A stretch of 64,000 bases of DNA from JAUMBM01 sp964441755. Lineage in GTDB: Bacteria; Bacteroidota; Bacteroidia; Chitinophagales; Saprospiraceae. Positions 41,415 to 49,801 of this stretch are shown piece after piece (position 1 is the first letter of the stretch; each line of letters opens with the position of its first letter). The notes beneath the pieces are model-generated. The model saw nothing but the letters and a program-made list of their open reading frames with translations, had not been told where the DNA came from and searched no databases. The translations under genes and the position numbers were made by a program. The stretch is taken from NCBI GenBank assembly GCA_964441755.1, contig CAYTVG010000009.1:62001-126000 (forward strand), in the 5' to 3' direction.

Positions 41415-44372
41415 TTAGTTAAAACCTACGTTTACACCCAAAGAGATGGTGCGAGAAGAAGGATAAGACGTATAGTCGATACCGAATGAAGGTATGCCAT
41501 TGATAGCCTTGTCCGTGTTGACTTCAGGATCGAAGCCGGTGTAGCCGGTGAACAGCAGCAGATTCTGACCCGTCAGGAAGAAACGCAGTGAGTTGACACC
41601 TTTCCAGTTACGTGTATTAAACGTATAACCCAGCGAAAGGTTCTGCAGACGTACAAAATCACCTCTCTCGAGGAAGCGGGTAGATGCTTCACCGAAGTTG
41701 TTGGGGTTTTCTGCACTGTTAGCTATCTCTGTTGATACGTTACGACCATTGCGGAGGTTACCCTTCAGGAAGATAGCGTTGGCTGTGTTGTTGTACACAT
41801 CAAAGCCAAATACACCGTTGAAGAAGATGCTCAGGTCGAAGTTGCCAAACGTGAAGTTGTTCGTCAGACCAGCCGTGAAGTCAGGCAGCGGATCACCAGA
41901 GAATACGACTGCGTCACCATTAGGATAGATGCCCAGACCTTCGCTGTCGAAACCACCGAATTCGCGCAGGTAGAAAGCAAACAGCGGAGCGCCGCTGATG
42001 ATACGCTGTGCGTATGCACCTGTAAGACCCTGGCCGCTGATAGCACCGGTGTTAACGAAAGTCGGCAGATCACGCACCTCGTTTTTAATGTAGGTAGCGT
42101 TCAGCAATGCCTGCCAGGAGAACTTAGATCCCTCAACAATGCGACCGTCCAATGACAATTCAACACCCGTATTGAGTACATTGCCCTCAAGGTTGGTAAA
42201 CTGACGTGGGTTGCCCGGAGCAGGCTGTGGAACCTCCACCTGGAAAATCAGGTTTTCTGTAACCTTGTTGAAGTAGTCGATAGAACCCAACAGGCGGCCA
42301 CCAGCAAAACCGAAGTCGATACCAAAGTTGTACTGTGTAGTTTCTTCCCACTGAATGTTGGGGTTAGCCAACTGAACGAGGCTCAGAGAACCATCATTGT
42401 TCGGACGGAAGATAGCCTTAGCAGCGTTGCCCGGGAACTCCTGGTTGCCCGTAACACCCCAGCCAGCACGAAGCTTCAGATCGTAGAAAATATCAGGAAC
42501 GAAAGACTCCTGAGTCAGACGCCATGCACCTGCTACAGAAGGGAATACACCGTACTTGTTACCTTCACCAAATTTGGTAGAACCGTCAGAACGCAGGGTA
42601 GCTGTCAGCAGGAAGCGATCGCCGATATTGTAGTTTACGCGACCGAAGTATGACTGAAGTTCCTCAACAGAACGATCAGAGAAACCGCGGTAAGCCGCAT
42701 TGTTGTCCTGTGCATTGACACCGTCGATATTGTCAACCAGTGTGATATCATCCGTGATGAAGAACTGGGAAACAATAGAGTGACCGCGGTTGCTGAACTC
42801 CTGGTATGAGTAACCTACAATAGCGTCCAGGCGATTCTTGCCCATCTGCTTGCTGTAGTTAAGTGTGTGTTCAACCAGTTGGCTGGCAAGGTAGCGGTTG
42901 TCCAGTATGGCACGACCACGGTTGAGGATGTCGTTGAAGTACAAATCAGGATGGATACCTGTGCGACGAACAGACGCAGCGTTGTCAACACCCAGATTCA
43001 GTTTGTAAGACAAGCCGGAAGCAATGTGCCAGGTTGCAGACACGTTGCCAAGCACGCGCATAGTTTCACCTGTGTCATCAATCAGGTCGAGCATGGCCAT
43101 TGGGTTACGCCAGTCGAAACTCTGGTTCAGCGTACCGTCGGCATTGTAAGGATTGCGCGTCGGGTTGGCCTGCAGTGCAGCACCGATGAGGTTGCCTTCG
43201 AAGCCTGCATTGTTGGTAACAGGCGCGTAAGTGTTGTTGAGGCGTGTAGCCGTCAACTGAACACCCAGCTCAATCTTATCGTTCAGCATCTTGTGATTGG
43301 CATTCACACGAGCGTTGAGACGCGTAAGATCCGTATTCTTAACAATACCCTGCTGATCCAGGTAACCCAATGAGAAGCGGTAAGTAGTCTTCTGGTTACC
43401 ACCACCATAGCTCACGCTATAATTCTGAGTGATACCCGTACGGAAGATCTCATCCTGCCAGTCAGTAGCGCCGCCAAAGTTAACAACGCTGGCGTTGGCA
43501 CCCGCCTTAACAGCCTGGTCAACATACTCGCTGGCATCCAGCACATCGATTTTGTTCAGGATGCTTGATGCACTGGTCTGGGCTGAGAAAGTCAGGTTGC
43601 CAGTACCCTGCTTGCCACGCTTGGTGGTGATCAATACAACACCGTTGGCACCACGTGAACCATAGATGGCTGCAGCGGATGCATCCTTCAGTACGGAGAT
43701 ACTTTCGATATCATCCGGATTGAGGAAGTTCAACGGGTTGCGGGCAGAAGAGGTACCGGCACCAAAATCAGAACCACCCGCACTGTCATCACGGCCGTCC
43801 AAAGGAACACCATCGATAACGAAGAGCGGGTTGTTGTTACTGCGCACAGAAGAGGTACCACGGATACGGATGTTCACTCCTGCGCCCGGCTCACCGCTGG
43901 AGGCAGTAATCTGTACACCCGCAGCACGGCCTTGCAGCAACTGCTCCGGTGAAGTGATCACACCCTTGTTAAACTCCTTTTCCCCAACAGCAACCACGGC
44001 ACCCGTGGCGTCGCCTTTGCGGACAGAGCCATAACCCACTACTACTACCTCGTCCAGTACCTGACCTGCTGACATTGAAACGTCAACAGTTTTGCGGCCA
44101 GCAATGTCAACTGTCTGCGTAGTGTAGCCAGTGTAGGACACCTCAATCTGCGTAGCGCCAGCCGGCACAGACAGGGAGTATGTCCCGTCAATGTCAGTTA
44201 CCGTACCTGTCGATGTCCCGACCACCAGAATGTTTGCACCAATCAGTGGTTCATTGGTTGCTGCATCGGTTACTTTACCGCTAATGGTTGACTGCGCCAT
44301 CGCAGCCGTTCCCACTACCAGCATAAGTACCGCAAGCAGCCACCGAGGATAAAAGTCGACTTTAAGCTTCAT
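41415..44372 (-). CDS. SusC/RagA family TonB-linked outer-membrane protein
   Basis: A 985-residue TonB-dependent transporter. Order: signal peptide ending near MAQ (about 26), carboxypeptidase-regulatory-like domain (about 27-110, STISGKVTDAATNEPLIGAN), a TonB-box-like DEVVVVGYG, the plug with LLQGRAAGVQITASSGEPG and PLFVIDGVPLDG, then a 22-strand barrel ending ISLGVNVGFN. The SusD partner follows directly. A transcript from here would go on to SusD and then meet tandem hairpins before two FG-GAP lipoprotein genes. Substrate not readable. Confidence 0.96.
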   Translation of the reverse strand: MKLKVDFYPRWLLAVLMLVVGTAAMAQSTISGKVTDAATNEPLIGANILVVGTSTGTVTDIDGTYSLSVPAGATQIEVSYTGYTTQTVDIAGRKTVDVSMSAGQVLDEVVVVGYGSVRKGDATGAVVAVGEKEFNKGVITSPEQLLQGRAAGVQITASSGEPGAGVNIRIRGTSSVRSNNNPLFVIDGVPLDGRDDSAGGSDFGAGTSSARNPLNFLNPDDIESISVLKDASAAAIYGSRGANGVVLITTKRGKQGTGNLTFSAQTSASSILNKIDVLDASEYVDQAVKAGANASVVNFGGATDWQDEIFRTGITQNYSVSYGGGNQKTTYRFSLGYLDQQGIVKNTDLTRLNARVNANHKMLNDKIELGVQLTATRLNNTYAPVTNNAGFEGNLIGAALQANPTRNPYNADGTLNQSFDWRNPMAMLDLIDDTGETMRVLGNVSATWHIASGLSYKLNLGVDNAASVRRTGIHPDLYFNDILNRGRAILDNRYLASQLVEHTLNYSKQMGKNRLDAIVGYSYQEFSNRGHSIVSQFFITDDITLVDNIDGVNAQDNNAAYRGFSDRSVEELQSYFGRVNYNIGDRFLLTATLRSDGSTKFGEGNKYGVFPSVAGAWRLTQESFVPDIFYDLKLRAGWGVTGNQEFPGNAAKAIFRPNNDGSLSLVQLANPNIQWEETTQYNFGIDFGFAGGRLLGSIDYFNKVTENLIFQVEVPQPAPGNPRQFTNLEGNVLNTGVELSLDGRIVEGSKFSWQALLNATYIKNEVRDLPTFVNTGAISGQGLTGAYAQRIISGAPLFAFYLREFGGFDSEGLGIYPNGDAVVFSGDPLPDFTAGLTNNFTFGNFDLSIFFNGVFGFDVYNNTANAIFLKGNLRNGRNVSTEIANSAENPNNFGEASTRFLERGDFVRLQNLSLGYTFNTRNWKGVNSLRFFLTGQNLLLFTGYTGFDPEVNTDKAINGIPSFGIDYTSYPSSRTISLGVNVGFN

Positions 44373-44732
44373 ACAATACTTCGGTTTGGTTAATTAAACA
44401 ATTACAACACTTTACCCCATACAGCGGGGTAATGATTTACGAGCCAAAACTCATGCTCTTGCATATTGGTTGATTGGGGAAAAACTTGAGACAGGTGGCA
44501 AACACTATTTTTTCAAGAGCCATATAAATAACGAAATCGGGCAGATCAAATTTGTGTTAAAAAAACACTAAGTGACTGCAAATCTCTGTAATCGTATTCA
44601 ATTATGCAAGAACTTGAAAAGATATTTTATATACATTGTGATTGCCAAATTTTATTTCATGGGATATAACCGTGTTTTGTAAACGTCAGGGATTGACTTA
44701 ACGCTGCTTTAACAGTCCGTTTTCGCTCAATT
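44373..44732. other. Divergent intergenic region upstream of SusC
   Basis: About 360 bases, AT-rich. A hairpin TTACCCC / GGGGTAA (44412-44432) lies in what should be the SusC leader on the minus strand and could regulate it. No exact -7 element for SusC was found. The right end leads into the promoter of the aspartyl protease gene. Confidence 0.45.
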
Positions 44733-44740
44733 TAACTTTG
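44733..44740 (+). promoter_or_regulatory. -7 promoter element of the aspartyl protease gene
   Basis: TAACTTTG, an exact TAnnTTTG match, 40 bases before the ATG at 44781. Confidence 0.58.
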
Positions 44741-44780
44741 TCCGCCAGTTCGTTGTTAGTTCACAAAGCGCTTTTCACCT

Positions 44781-46016
44781 ATGCATGCTGTAAGAATTCT
44801 GAAGCTGGCCATGTTGTTGCTTTTCAGCCTGCGTGCTGTAGGGCAGGACATGCAATTGCTGCGGACAGCCCGAAAAGTCGATATTCCGTTCACCTATGTC
44901 AATCGCTTTATCGTCATTGACGTACTTTTCAACGGGAGCCTCCCGCTCAAATTCATCCTGGATACGGGCGCCGAAAACACTATCCTCACGCAAAAAGAAA
45001 TCGCACAGGCGCTCAATCTGCGCTTCCAGCGCGAAATTTCCGTCTATGGTGCAGACATGAGTCAAGAACTCACCGCATACCTTATAAGTGGTATCCGCAT
45101 GGATCTGGGTGCTCAGCTAGTACTCCCCAACCGCTCTATGCTGGTGCTGGAAGAAGACTATTTTCGCTTCGCAGAAATTGCCGGCATATCTATACATGGT
45201 ATCATCGGTGCCGATATTCTCCGGCGATTTGTAATGCAGGTCAATTACCAGCGACAGATTGTCACTTTCTATGACCCCAATTACTTTCAGCCTCCCCGAG
45301 AACATCGCGCGACCTCCCTGCCTGTTTCTTTTCACCGCCACAAGCCCTATCTGCAGCTCGACACACGCATATCCCGGGCCGACAGTACGCGCTCATTCAG
45401 ATTCCTTATCGATACAGGCGCGAGCCTGTCGCTGCTACTGCATACAAGAGCCGATTCATCACTCACGCTCCCCGCGAGCGTGTTGCCTGCCAATATCGGC
45501 ATTGGTCTGGGAGGCTATCTGCAGGGAGCTGTAGGCCGTATCAGCGGCCTTCAAATTGCCGGATACAGCCTTACACAAGTGATTGCTTACTTTCAGGAAC
45601 GCTCAGATTCGCTCGACACTGATATCACCTTCAACCGGGACGGATTGCTCGGCAATCAAATGCTGGAGCGTTTTATACTGACCATCGATTATCCCCGTGA
45701 ACGTCTGTACATGAGTGCCGGGCGCCGGATCAATCAACGCTTTCGGTTCGACAGGAGTGGCATGAGTCTGCTGGCCACCGGCCGCGATCTGCGTACTTTT
45801 GTGGTCATGAACGTAATCCCCGGCAGCCCCGCCGATCTGGCCGGGCTGAAAAGCGGCGACATCATACAATCCTTTAACGGTTGGGGTAGCAACTGGCTGG
45901 AACTGGGGTCGATCGTCAGCAAACTAATGGGCCAGCCCGGTAAGCGAATTCACATGAAAGTACGCAGGGATGGACAACTTTTATCTTTTTCTTTCAGGTT
46001 GCAGGAACTAATATGA
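44781..46016 (+). CDS. Retropepsin-like aspartyl protease with PDZ domain
   Basis: A 411-residue exported protein with a signal peptide (about 1-22), two retropepsin-like lobes and a C-terminal PDZ domain. Each lobe has an active-site triad: FILDTGAENT with D61 and FLIDTGASLS with D211, and each is followed by a flap-like strand and a GIIGADIL or GLLGNQML segment. Both lobes on one chain could form a complete bilobal active site, unlike retroviral proteases that need a dimer. The PDZ part (about 330-405) includes NVIPGSPADLAGLKSGDII, which would bind peptide C-termini. The last nine bases overlap the DUF547 gene end. Probable periplasmic peptidase; substrate unknown. Confidence 0.88.
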   Translation: MHAVRILKLAMLLLFSLRAVGQDMQLLRTARKVDIPFTYVNRFIVIDVLFNGSLPLKFILDTGAENTILTQKEIAQALNLRFQREISVYGADMSQELTAYLISGIRMDLGAQLVLPNRSMLVLEEDYFRFAEIAGISIHGIIGADILRRFVMQVNYQRQIVTFYDPNYFQPPREHRATSLPVSFHRHKPYLQLDTRISRADSTRSFRFLIDTGASLSLLLHTRADSSLTLPASVLPANIGIGLGGYLQGAVGRISGLQIAGYSLTQVIAYFQERSDSLDTDITFNRDGLLGNQMLERFILTIDYPRERLYMSAGRRINQRFRFDRSGMSLLATGRDLRTFVVMNVIPGSPADLAGLKSGDIIQSFNGWGSNWLELGSIVSKLMGQPGKRIHMKVRRDGQLLSFSFRLQELI

Positions 46017-46820
46017 TCCTGTACTGTCTTCGCAGGCTGTCGAAGTTGCATTTAGCTGCCAGTCATACGGCAGGTAGCGGATGTGCGCTGATGCCGGAAG
46101 GGGCTGCGGCAGATAGTAATTGACATAAGCTCTCACAGACCCTCGGTCTCGCGCAAAATCACCCGAAAACCAAGAAAATATGGGCGACAGCCTGGCTTCC
46201 GTCCCTCCCGGTTGATTGCGGATTTCATCGAGCAAAAATGCCCGCATGGCTTCATCGAGCTGTTTCTCCAGCTTGTCTGCTGTATAAGCCTCTGCGCGCA
46301 GCCTGGGGCAGGAAACAGACGCACAATTGATGGCAGCATGTATACGCGCATCTTTGAACAGCGGCCGCAGTATGTTGTGCTCAATCTGGTTGAGATCATA
46401 TTGCCGCCCCGCAATATTGATGAATGCAATATCCCATACACTGTTTACAAACGGTAAGCCCCGCTGTATGTCTTTGATACTTGCGACCGGATAGTGATCG
46501 ACAATTAGCTTTATGGTAAAGGCATTGTAAGCATTGATCCAGTAGGCCATCTGTTCGGATCTCGACCAGGTGTCTACCGAGGGATGACTATGCGCAAGCT
46601 GCCCCAAGTAGCGATTTAGCTGCTGGCTGTCCCGGATAAATCCCTGATAATCGACCATGCCATCGTTGCATACATACCTGCGCAGCAGGCTATCCCAGGC
46701 AGCATGACTAACCGGCTCATCCTCTGTATGCAGTGCTATGGTTCTGCACTGTACGGCAAGTACGCCTACAGCTGCCAGCAAGAGGTACAGGCTTATTTTT
46801 ACAATGGTCGATGGTTTCAT
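46008..46820 (-). CDS. DUF547 domain protein
   Basis: A 270-residue exported protein: a signal or anchor helix (about 7-25), then a DUF547 domain with the conserved YWINAYNAFTIKLIVDHYP, DLNQIEHNILRP, and the Cys-containing HAAINCASVSCPRLR. The strictly spaced Cys and His residues have led others to suggest a papain-like or transglutaminase-like fold, but I do not know of a proven reaction. It meets the aspartyl protease gene tail to tail with a nine-base overlap. Confidence 0.88.
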   Translation of the reverse strand: MKPSTIVKISLYLLLAAVGVLAVQCRTIALHTEDEPVSHAAWDSLLRRYVCNDGMVDYQGFIRDSQQLNRYLGQLAHSHPSVDTWSRSEQMAYWINAYNAFTIKLIVDHYPVASIKDIQRGLPFVNSVWDIAFINIAGRQYDLNQIEHNILRPLFKDARIHAAINCASVSCPRLRAEAYTADKLEKQLDEAMRAFLLDEIRNQPGGTEARLSPIFSWFSGDFARDRGSVRAYVNYYLPQPLPASAHIRYLPYDWQLNATSTACEDSTGSY

Positions 46821-47311
46821 ACATTCTTTCTTTACTGCGTGCCGGGCAGGTGTCTGGAAAATTCTTACCGGATCAAAACAGTTTTACAGGCAGATTTCAC
46901 ATTTTTTAGTCATACAAGATCATTGAAAAAAGTGACGAGGCGTAATAATAACTTTTTTTGCCTCTGGCAAGGCCGCCCGAATATGCTTATAAATATACGC
47001 ATGATCAGCACATTAGCAAAAAAACAGCCAAATACACACCATCAATTCCCCATCGCAACGCGTAAATTTTCACTTTTTTTCCAGTCTGCGTGCAGCATTT
47101 ACAAAGTTAACCGGCTTTATAAGACAGCAGGCAGCATCAAGCGTGTTTTGGCGACTTTGGTTTCATTACAACTAACAAACAGCCGAACATTTTTATTACA
47201 AAGAGGTGTCTGCTGAGACGTTTTTTGGCAACTTAGCCTGCCAAAAGTCATTTTGAGACTGCCTGAAGGGTCGGATCCGCCTATATTCAACAACCATTTA
47301 ATTTGTACAAT
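46821..47311. other. Divergent intergenic region
   Basis: About 490 bases between the DUF547 gene and a lipoprotein gene. No supported gene. A 20-base imperfect dyad lies at 46983-47002 (ATGC-TATA/TATA-GCAT pattern) and could be a regulator site. No exact -7 element was found for either neighbour. Confidence 0.4.
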
Positions 47312-49120
47312 ATGCAACTCAACCGAATCATTCTTTTTCTCATGCTTGCACTTTCACTGGCAAGCTGCAGAAAAGATACCGATGACATCAGCCTGCGCGA
47401 TATTACCTACCAGCCACCCGTTGTCCGGGTCAATGGCAAGCTGACCGGCCAGGTCGTTGACGCGGATGGCAATCCCGTAGCCAATGCCCAGGTGAGCGTA
47501 GGGCAACAGACAGCACAAACCAATGAGCTCGGGCTGTTTTTTTTCAATGATATAGCCCTCAATGCTGCGGGCACCTTCGTACAGGCGCAAGCTTCCGGCT
47601 ACTTCCCGGGCTCCACCCGCTTTTTTCCCCGCCCCAATGCCAGCAATATCGTTCGCATAGGCCTCATCCCTCGTACCTATGCCGATCAGGTGTCGGCAAG
47701 CAGCGGAGGGACCGTCAGCCTGAGCAATGGTGCGAAAGTGACGCTGCCGGCCAACGGCATCGTCGATGCAGCGGGTAATAACTACAGCGGCAGCGTACAG
47801 GTCGCCATGTTCTGGATCAATCCGGCTGCAGACAACCTGCACGACATCATGCCGGGTAATCTGCAGGGCATAGACCGCAACAACCGCGAGGTATCTATGG
47901 CTACCTGGGGCATGATGGCCGTGGAGCTTTTTAGCCCTGACGGGCAAAAGCTGCAAATAAAGCCCGGGGAAAAAGCCATTTTGACGTTCCCGCTGCCTGC
48001 CGAATACCGCGCCCAGGCGCCGGGTAGTATGCCGCTTTGGTATTTTGACGAAAATCTCGGCCTGTGGATAGAGGAAGGCCAGGCCAGGCTGCAAGGCAAT
48101 ACCTATGTAGGTGAAGTGGGTCACTTTTCTTTTTGGAATGTCGATTTTCCCTTCCCGCTGATTGATATCACAGGTGTTATAAACATCAATGGCCTACCGG
48201 CGGGGAGCAAGTTGGTGGTTATCCGGGTGGACGGACTCAACAGTGTAGGAAGCGGCTATACCAACACCGAGGGCGTATTTTCCGGCAAGGTACCCCAAAA
48301 TCAGGTATTGACTGTACAGGTAATGGGTGCCTGCAACAACGTCATGGCGTCTTTGAACATAGGTCCATTTGCTGAAAATACAGATGTGGGTACACTCAAC
48401 TTTACACTCAGCGGGCCTACCAATTCTGTTATCAGCGGGCAGTTGCTCAATTGCGATGGTGAGCCTGTAACAGAGGGCGCTGTCTATTTCAGGTGGCTGG
48501 GCAACGAACAGTTTGTTGCTGTTGGCGACGACGGCCAGTTCTCTGCTACTTTACAGCACTGCGGAGCAACTTCCTATACGCTTTGGGCAGTAGATTTTGA
48601 AAATCAATACATTGCTGATGAAGAAACCTACAACTTCAACAGTGGCCCTCAGGATCTGGGTGAAATAGAGGTGTGTGATTCACCTTTTGTGGGTTTCATG
48701 GAGCTGACGTTGTTCAACCAGACGACGATTAACCTCGGTCTGGTTACGCTGACATCCCAGGAAATCTCATTCGATTCATTGGCAGCACCCCAGCATTTTA
48801 AAAGGATCCAGGGGGTAAGCAATCCCAGCAACACGGCTGACCGATTTGCACTTTACCTGCGAGCGCCGCTGGCACTCGGCACCTACACGGGTGAGACGCT
48901 CTTTGCTGATGGTTATCTTAGCAACCTCATCAATACCCAAGGGCCAATCAGTGTCAATTGCGCTTATGCATGCCAGGAAATTACAGTCACCCTTACGGAG
49001 GTAGGTCCCAATAGTGGTGATGTTATCTCGGGCACGTTTTCCGGTATCATTACCGGGTTTGGCAGTGGTTCTGTGTTCGAATTTCCTATTTCGGGAAGTT
49101 TCTCCGTGCTAAGGCCGTAA
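47312..49120 (+). CDS. Large surface lipoprotein with carboxypeptidase-regulatory-like domain
   Basis: A 602-residue lipoprotein with lipobox SLASC (Cys19). Residues about 40-115 form a carboxypeptidase-regulatory-like beta domain (LTGQVVDADGNPVANAQVSV). The middle part resembles the proteins with a Gly/Asn-rich strand set (VTLPANGIVDAAGNNYSGSV) and IQ-like segments found in Bacteroidota surface lipoproteins. Two further beta-sandwich repeats follow (GVININGLPAGSKLVVI; ISGQLLNCDGEPVTEGAVYF) before a C-terminal beta domain. The start is the ATG at 47312, since an upstream TTG gives a poorer signal sequence. No catalytic motif seen; a structural or binding role at the cell surface is likely. 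Confidence 0.82.
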   Translation: MQLNRIILFLMLALSLASCRKDTDDISLRDITYQPPVVRVNGKLTGQVVDADGNPVANAQVSVGQQTAQTNELGLFFFNDIALNAAGTFVQAQASGYFPGSTRFFPRPNASNIVRIGLIPRTYADQVSASSGGTVSLSNGAKVTLPANGIVDAAGNNYSGSVQVAMFWINPAADNLHDIMPGNLQGIDRNNREVSMATWGMMAVELFSPDGQKLQIKPGEKAILTFPLPAEYRAQAPGSMPLWYFDENLGLWIEEGQARLQGNTYVGEVGHFSFWNVDFPFPLIDITGVININGLPAGSKLVVIRVDGLNSVGSGYTNTEGVFSGKVPQNQVLTVQVMGACNNVMASLNIGPFAENTDVGTLNFTLSGPTNSVISGQLLNCDGEPVTEGAVYFRWLGNEQFVAVGDDGQFSATLQHCGATSYTLWAVDFENQYIADEETYNFNSGPQDLGEIEVCDSPFVGFMELTLFNQTTINLGLVTLTSQEISFDSLAAPQHFKRIQGVSNPSNTADRFALYLRAPLALGTYTGETLFADGYLSNLINTQGPISVNCAYACQEITVTLTEVGPNSGDVISGTFSGIITGFGSGSVFEFPISGSFSVLRP

Positions 49121-49130
49121 GTTGTTCTGT

Positions 49131-49166
49131 ATTATTGATTGGCGGCATCAGCCGCCAATCAATAAT
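49131..49166. terminator. 16-bp hairpin after the lipoprotein gene
   Basis: Perfect arms ATTATTGATTGGCGGC / GCCGCCAATCAATAAT with loop ATCA, ten bases after the stop. It carries the GGCGGC/GCCGCC core shared with other hairpins here. Confidence 0.82.
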
Positions 49167-49175
49167 TATATTTAG

Positions 49176-49213
49176 TTCTTTTTTTGATTTTTTTCAAAAA
49201 ATCAAAAAAAGAA
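49176..49213. terminator. 18-bp A/T hairpin, second of a tandem pair
   Basis: Arms TTCTTTTTTTGATTTTTT and its exact complement with a two-base centre. Its GATTTTTT/AAAAAATC core recurs in the 25-bp hairpin at 62754-62805. Confidence 0.75.
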
Positions 49214-49249
49214 AACCTGTTTAAGTTCAAGAATCTATAATTATCCTTG

Positions 49250-49801
49250 ATGACGGAAGCAGCTATCATTCTGGGATGTCAGCAGGAGCGGCCTGACTGC
49301 CAGCGGGAGCTGGTGATCAGGTTTTCGCCTATGCTCATGACCGTTGCGCGCCGCTACGCGGCCGACGATCATGCGGCGCGTGATATCTTACAGGACGCTT
49401 TCATGGCTGTGATACAAAATATCCGGCATTACCAGGCAACAGGTTCCTTTGAGGCCTGGCTGCGTCGCATCGTCGTAACCACGGCACTCAAGCGCATGGA
49501 CAAGGCTGCCTTCAAGCGCGAGCAGAACGGTTTTCTCCAATTGCCTGACACCTTGGTTGAGCCCGAGGTTTACAGCCAATTGGGTGCAGAGCAGTTGATG
49601 ACACTCATTCAGCAGCTACCCGACGGCTACCGCCAGATTTTCAACCTGTCGGTCATTGAGGGCTATTGCCACGAAGAAATTGCTGAGCTGCTGGGTATAA
49701 GCCCGGCCAGCTCGCGCTCGCAGCTGAGCCGCGCCAGAAGGCGGCTGCAGGAAATGATTTTACAACAAGAAAAAACCAGCTATGTCACAGGACCAGTTTG
49801 A
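49250..49801 (+). CDS. ECF-type RNA polymerase sigma factor
   Basis: A 183-residue sigma-70 family factor. Region 2: LVIRFSPMLMTVARRYAADD, then ARDILQDAFMAVIQNIRHYQ and GSFEAWLRRIVVTTALKRM. Region 4: LPDGYRQIFNLSVIEGYCHE then EIAELLGISPASSRSQLSRA with RRRLQEM, a clear helix-turn-helix for -35 recognition. The ATG at 49250 follows a TTG that extends by one codon. The next gene starts 20 bases before its stop, in a different frame, and encodes a membrane-anchored protein that is probably the anti-sigma partner. The pair is unrelated in sequence to the sigma gene at 30152. Confidence 0.93.
   Translation: MTEAAIILGCQQERPDCQRELVIRFSPMLMTVARRYAADDHAARDILQDAFMAVIQNIRHYQATGSFEAWLRRIVVTTALKRMDKAAFKREQNGFLQLPDTLVEPEVYSQLGAEQLMTLIQQLPDGYRQIFNLSVIEGYCHEEIAELLGISPASSRSQLSRARRRLQEMILQQEKTSYVTGPV

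Noticed and set aside
39843..44372. Calling the SusCD locus a polysaccharide utilisation locus
   Set aside because: No glycoside hydrolase, lyase or sulfatase gene is adjacent.
46983..47002. Imperfect 20-base dyad in the spacer before the large lipoprotein gene
   Set aside because: AT-rich, one mismatch and single copy; could arise by chance, so noted only within the spacer entry.
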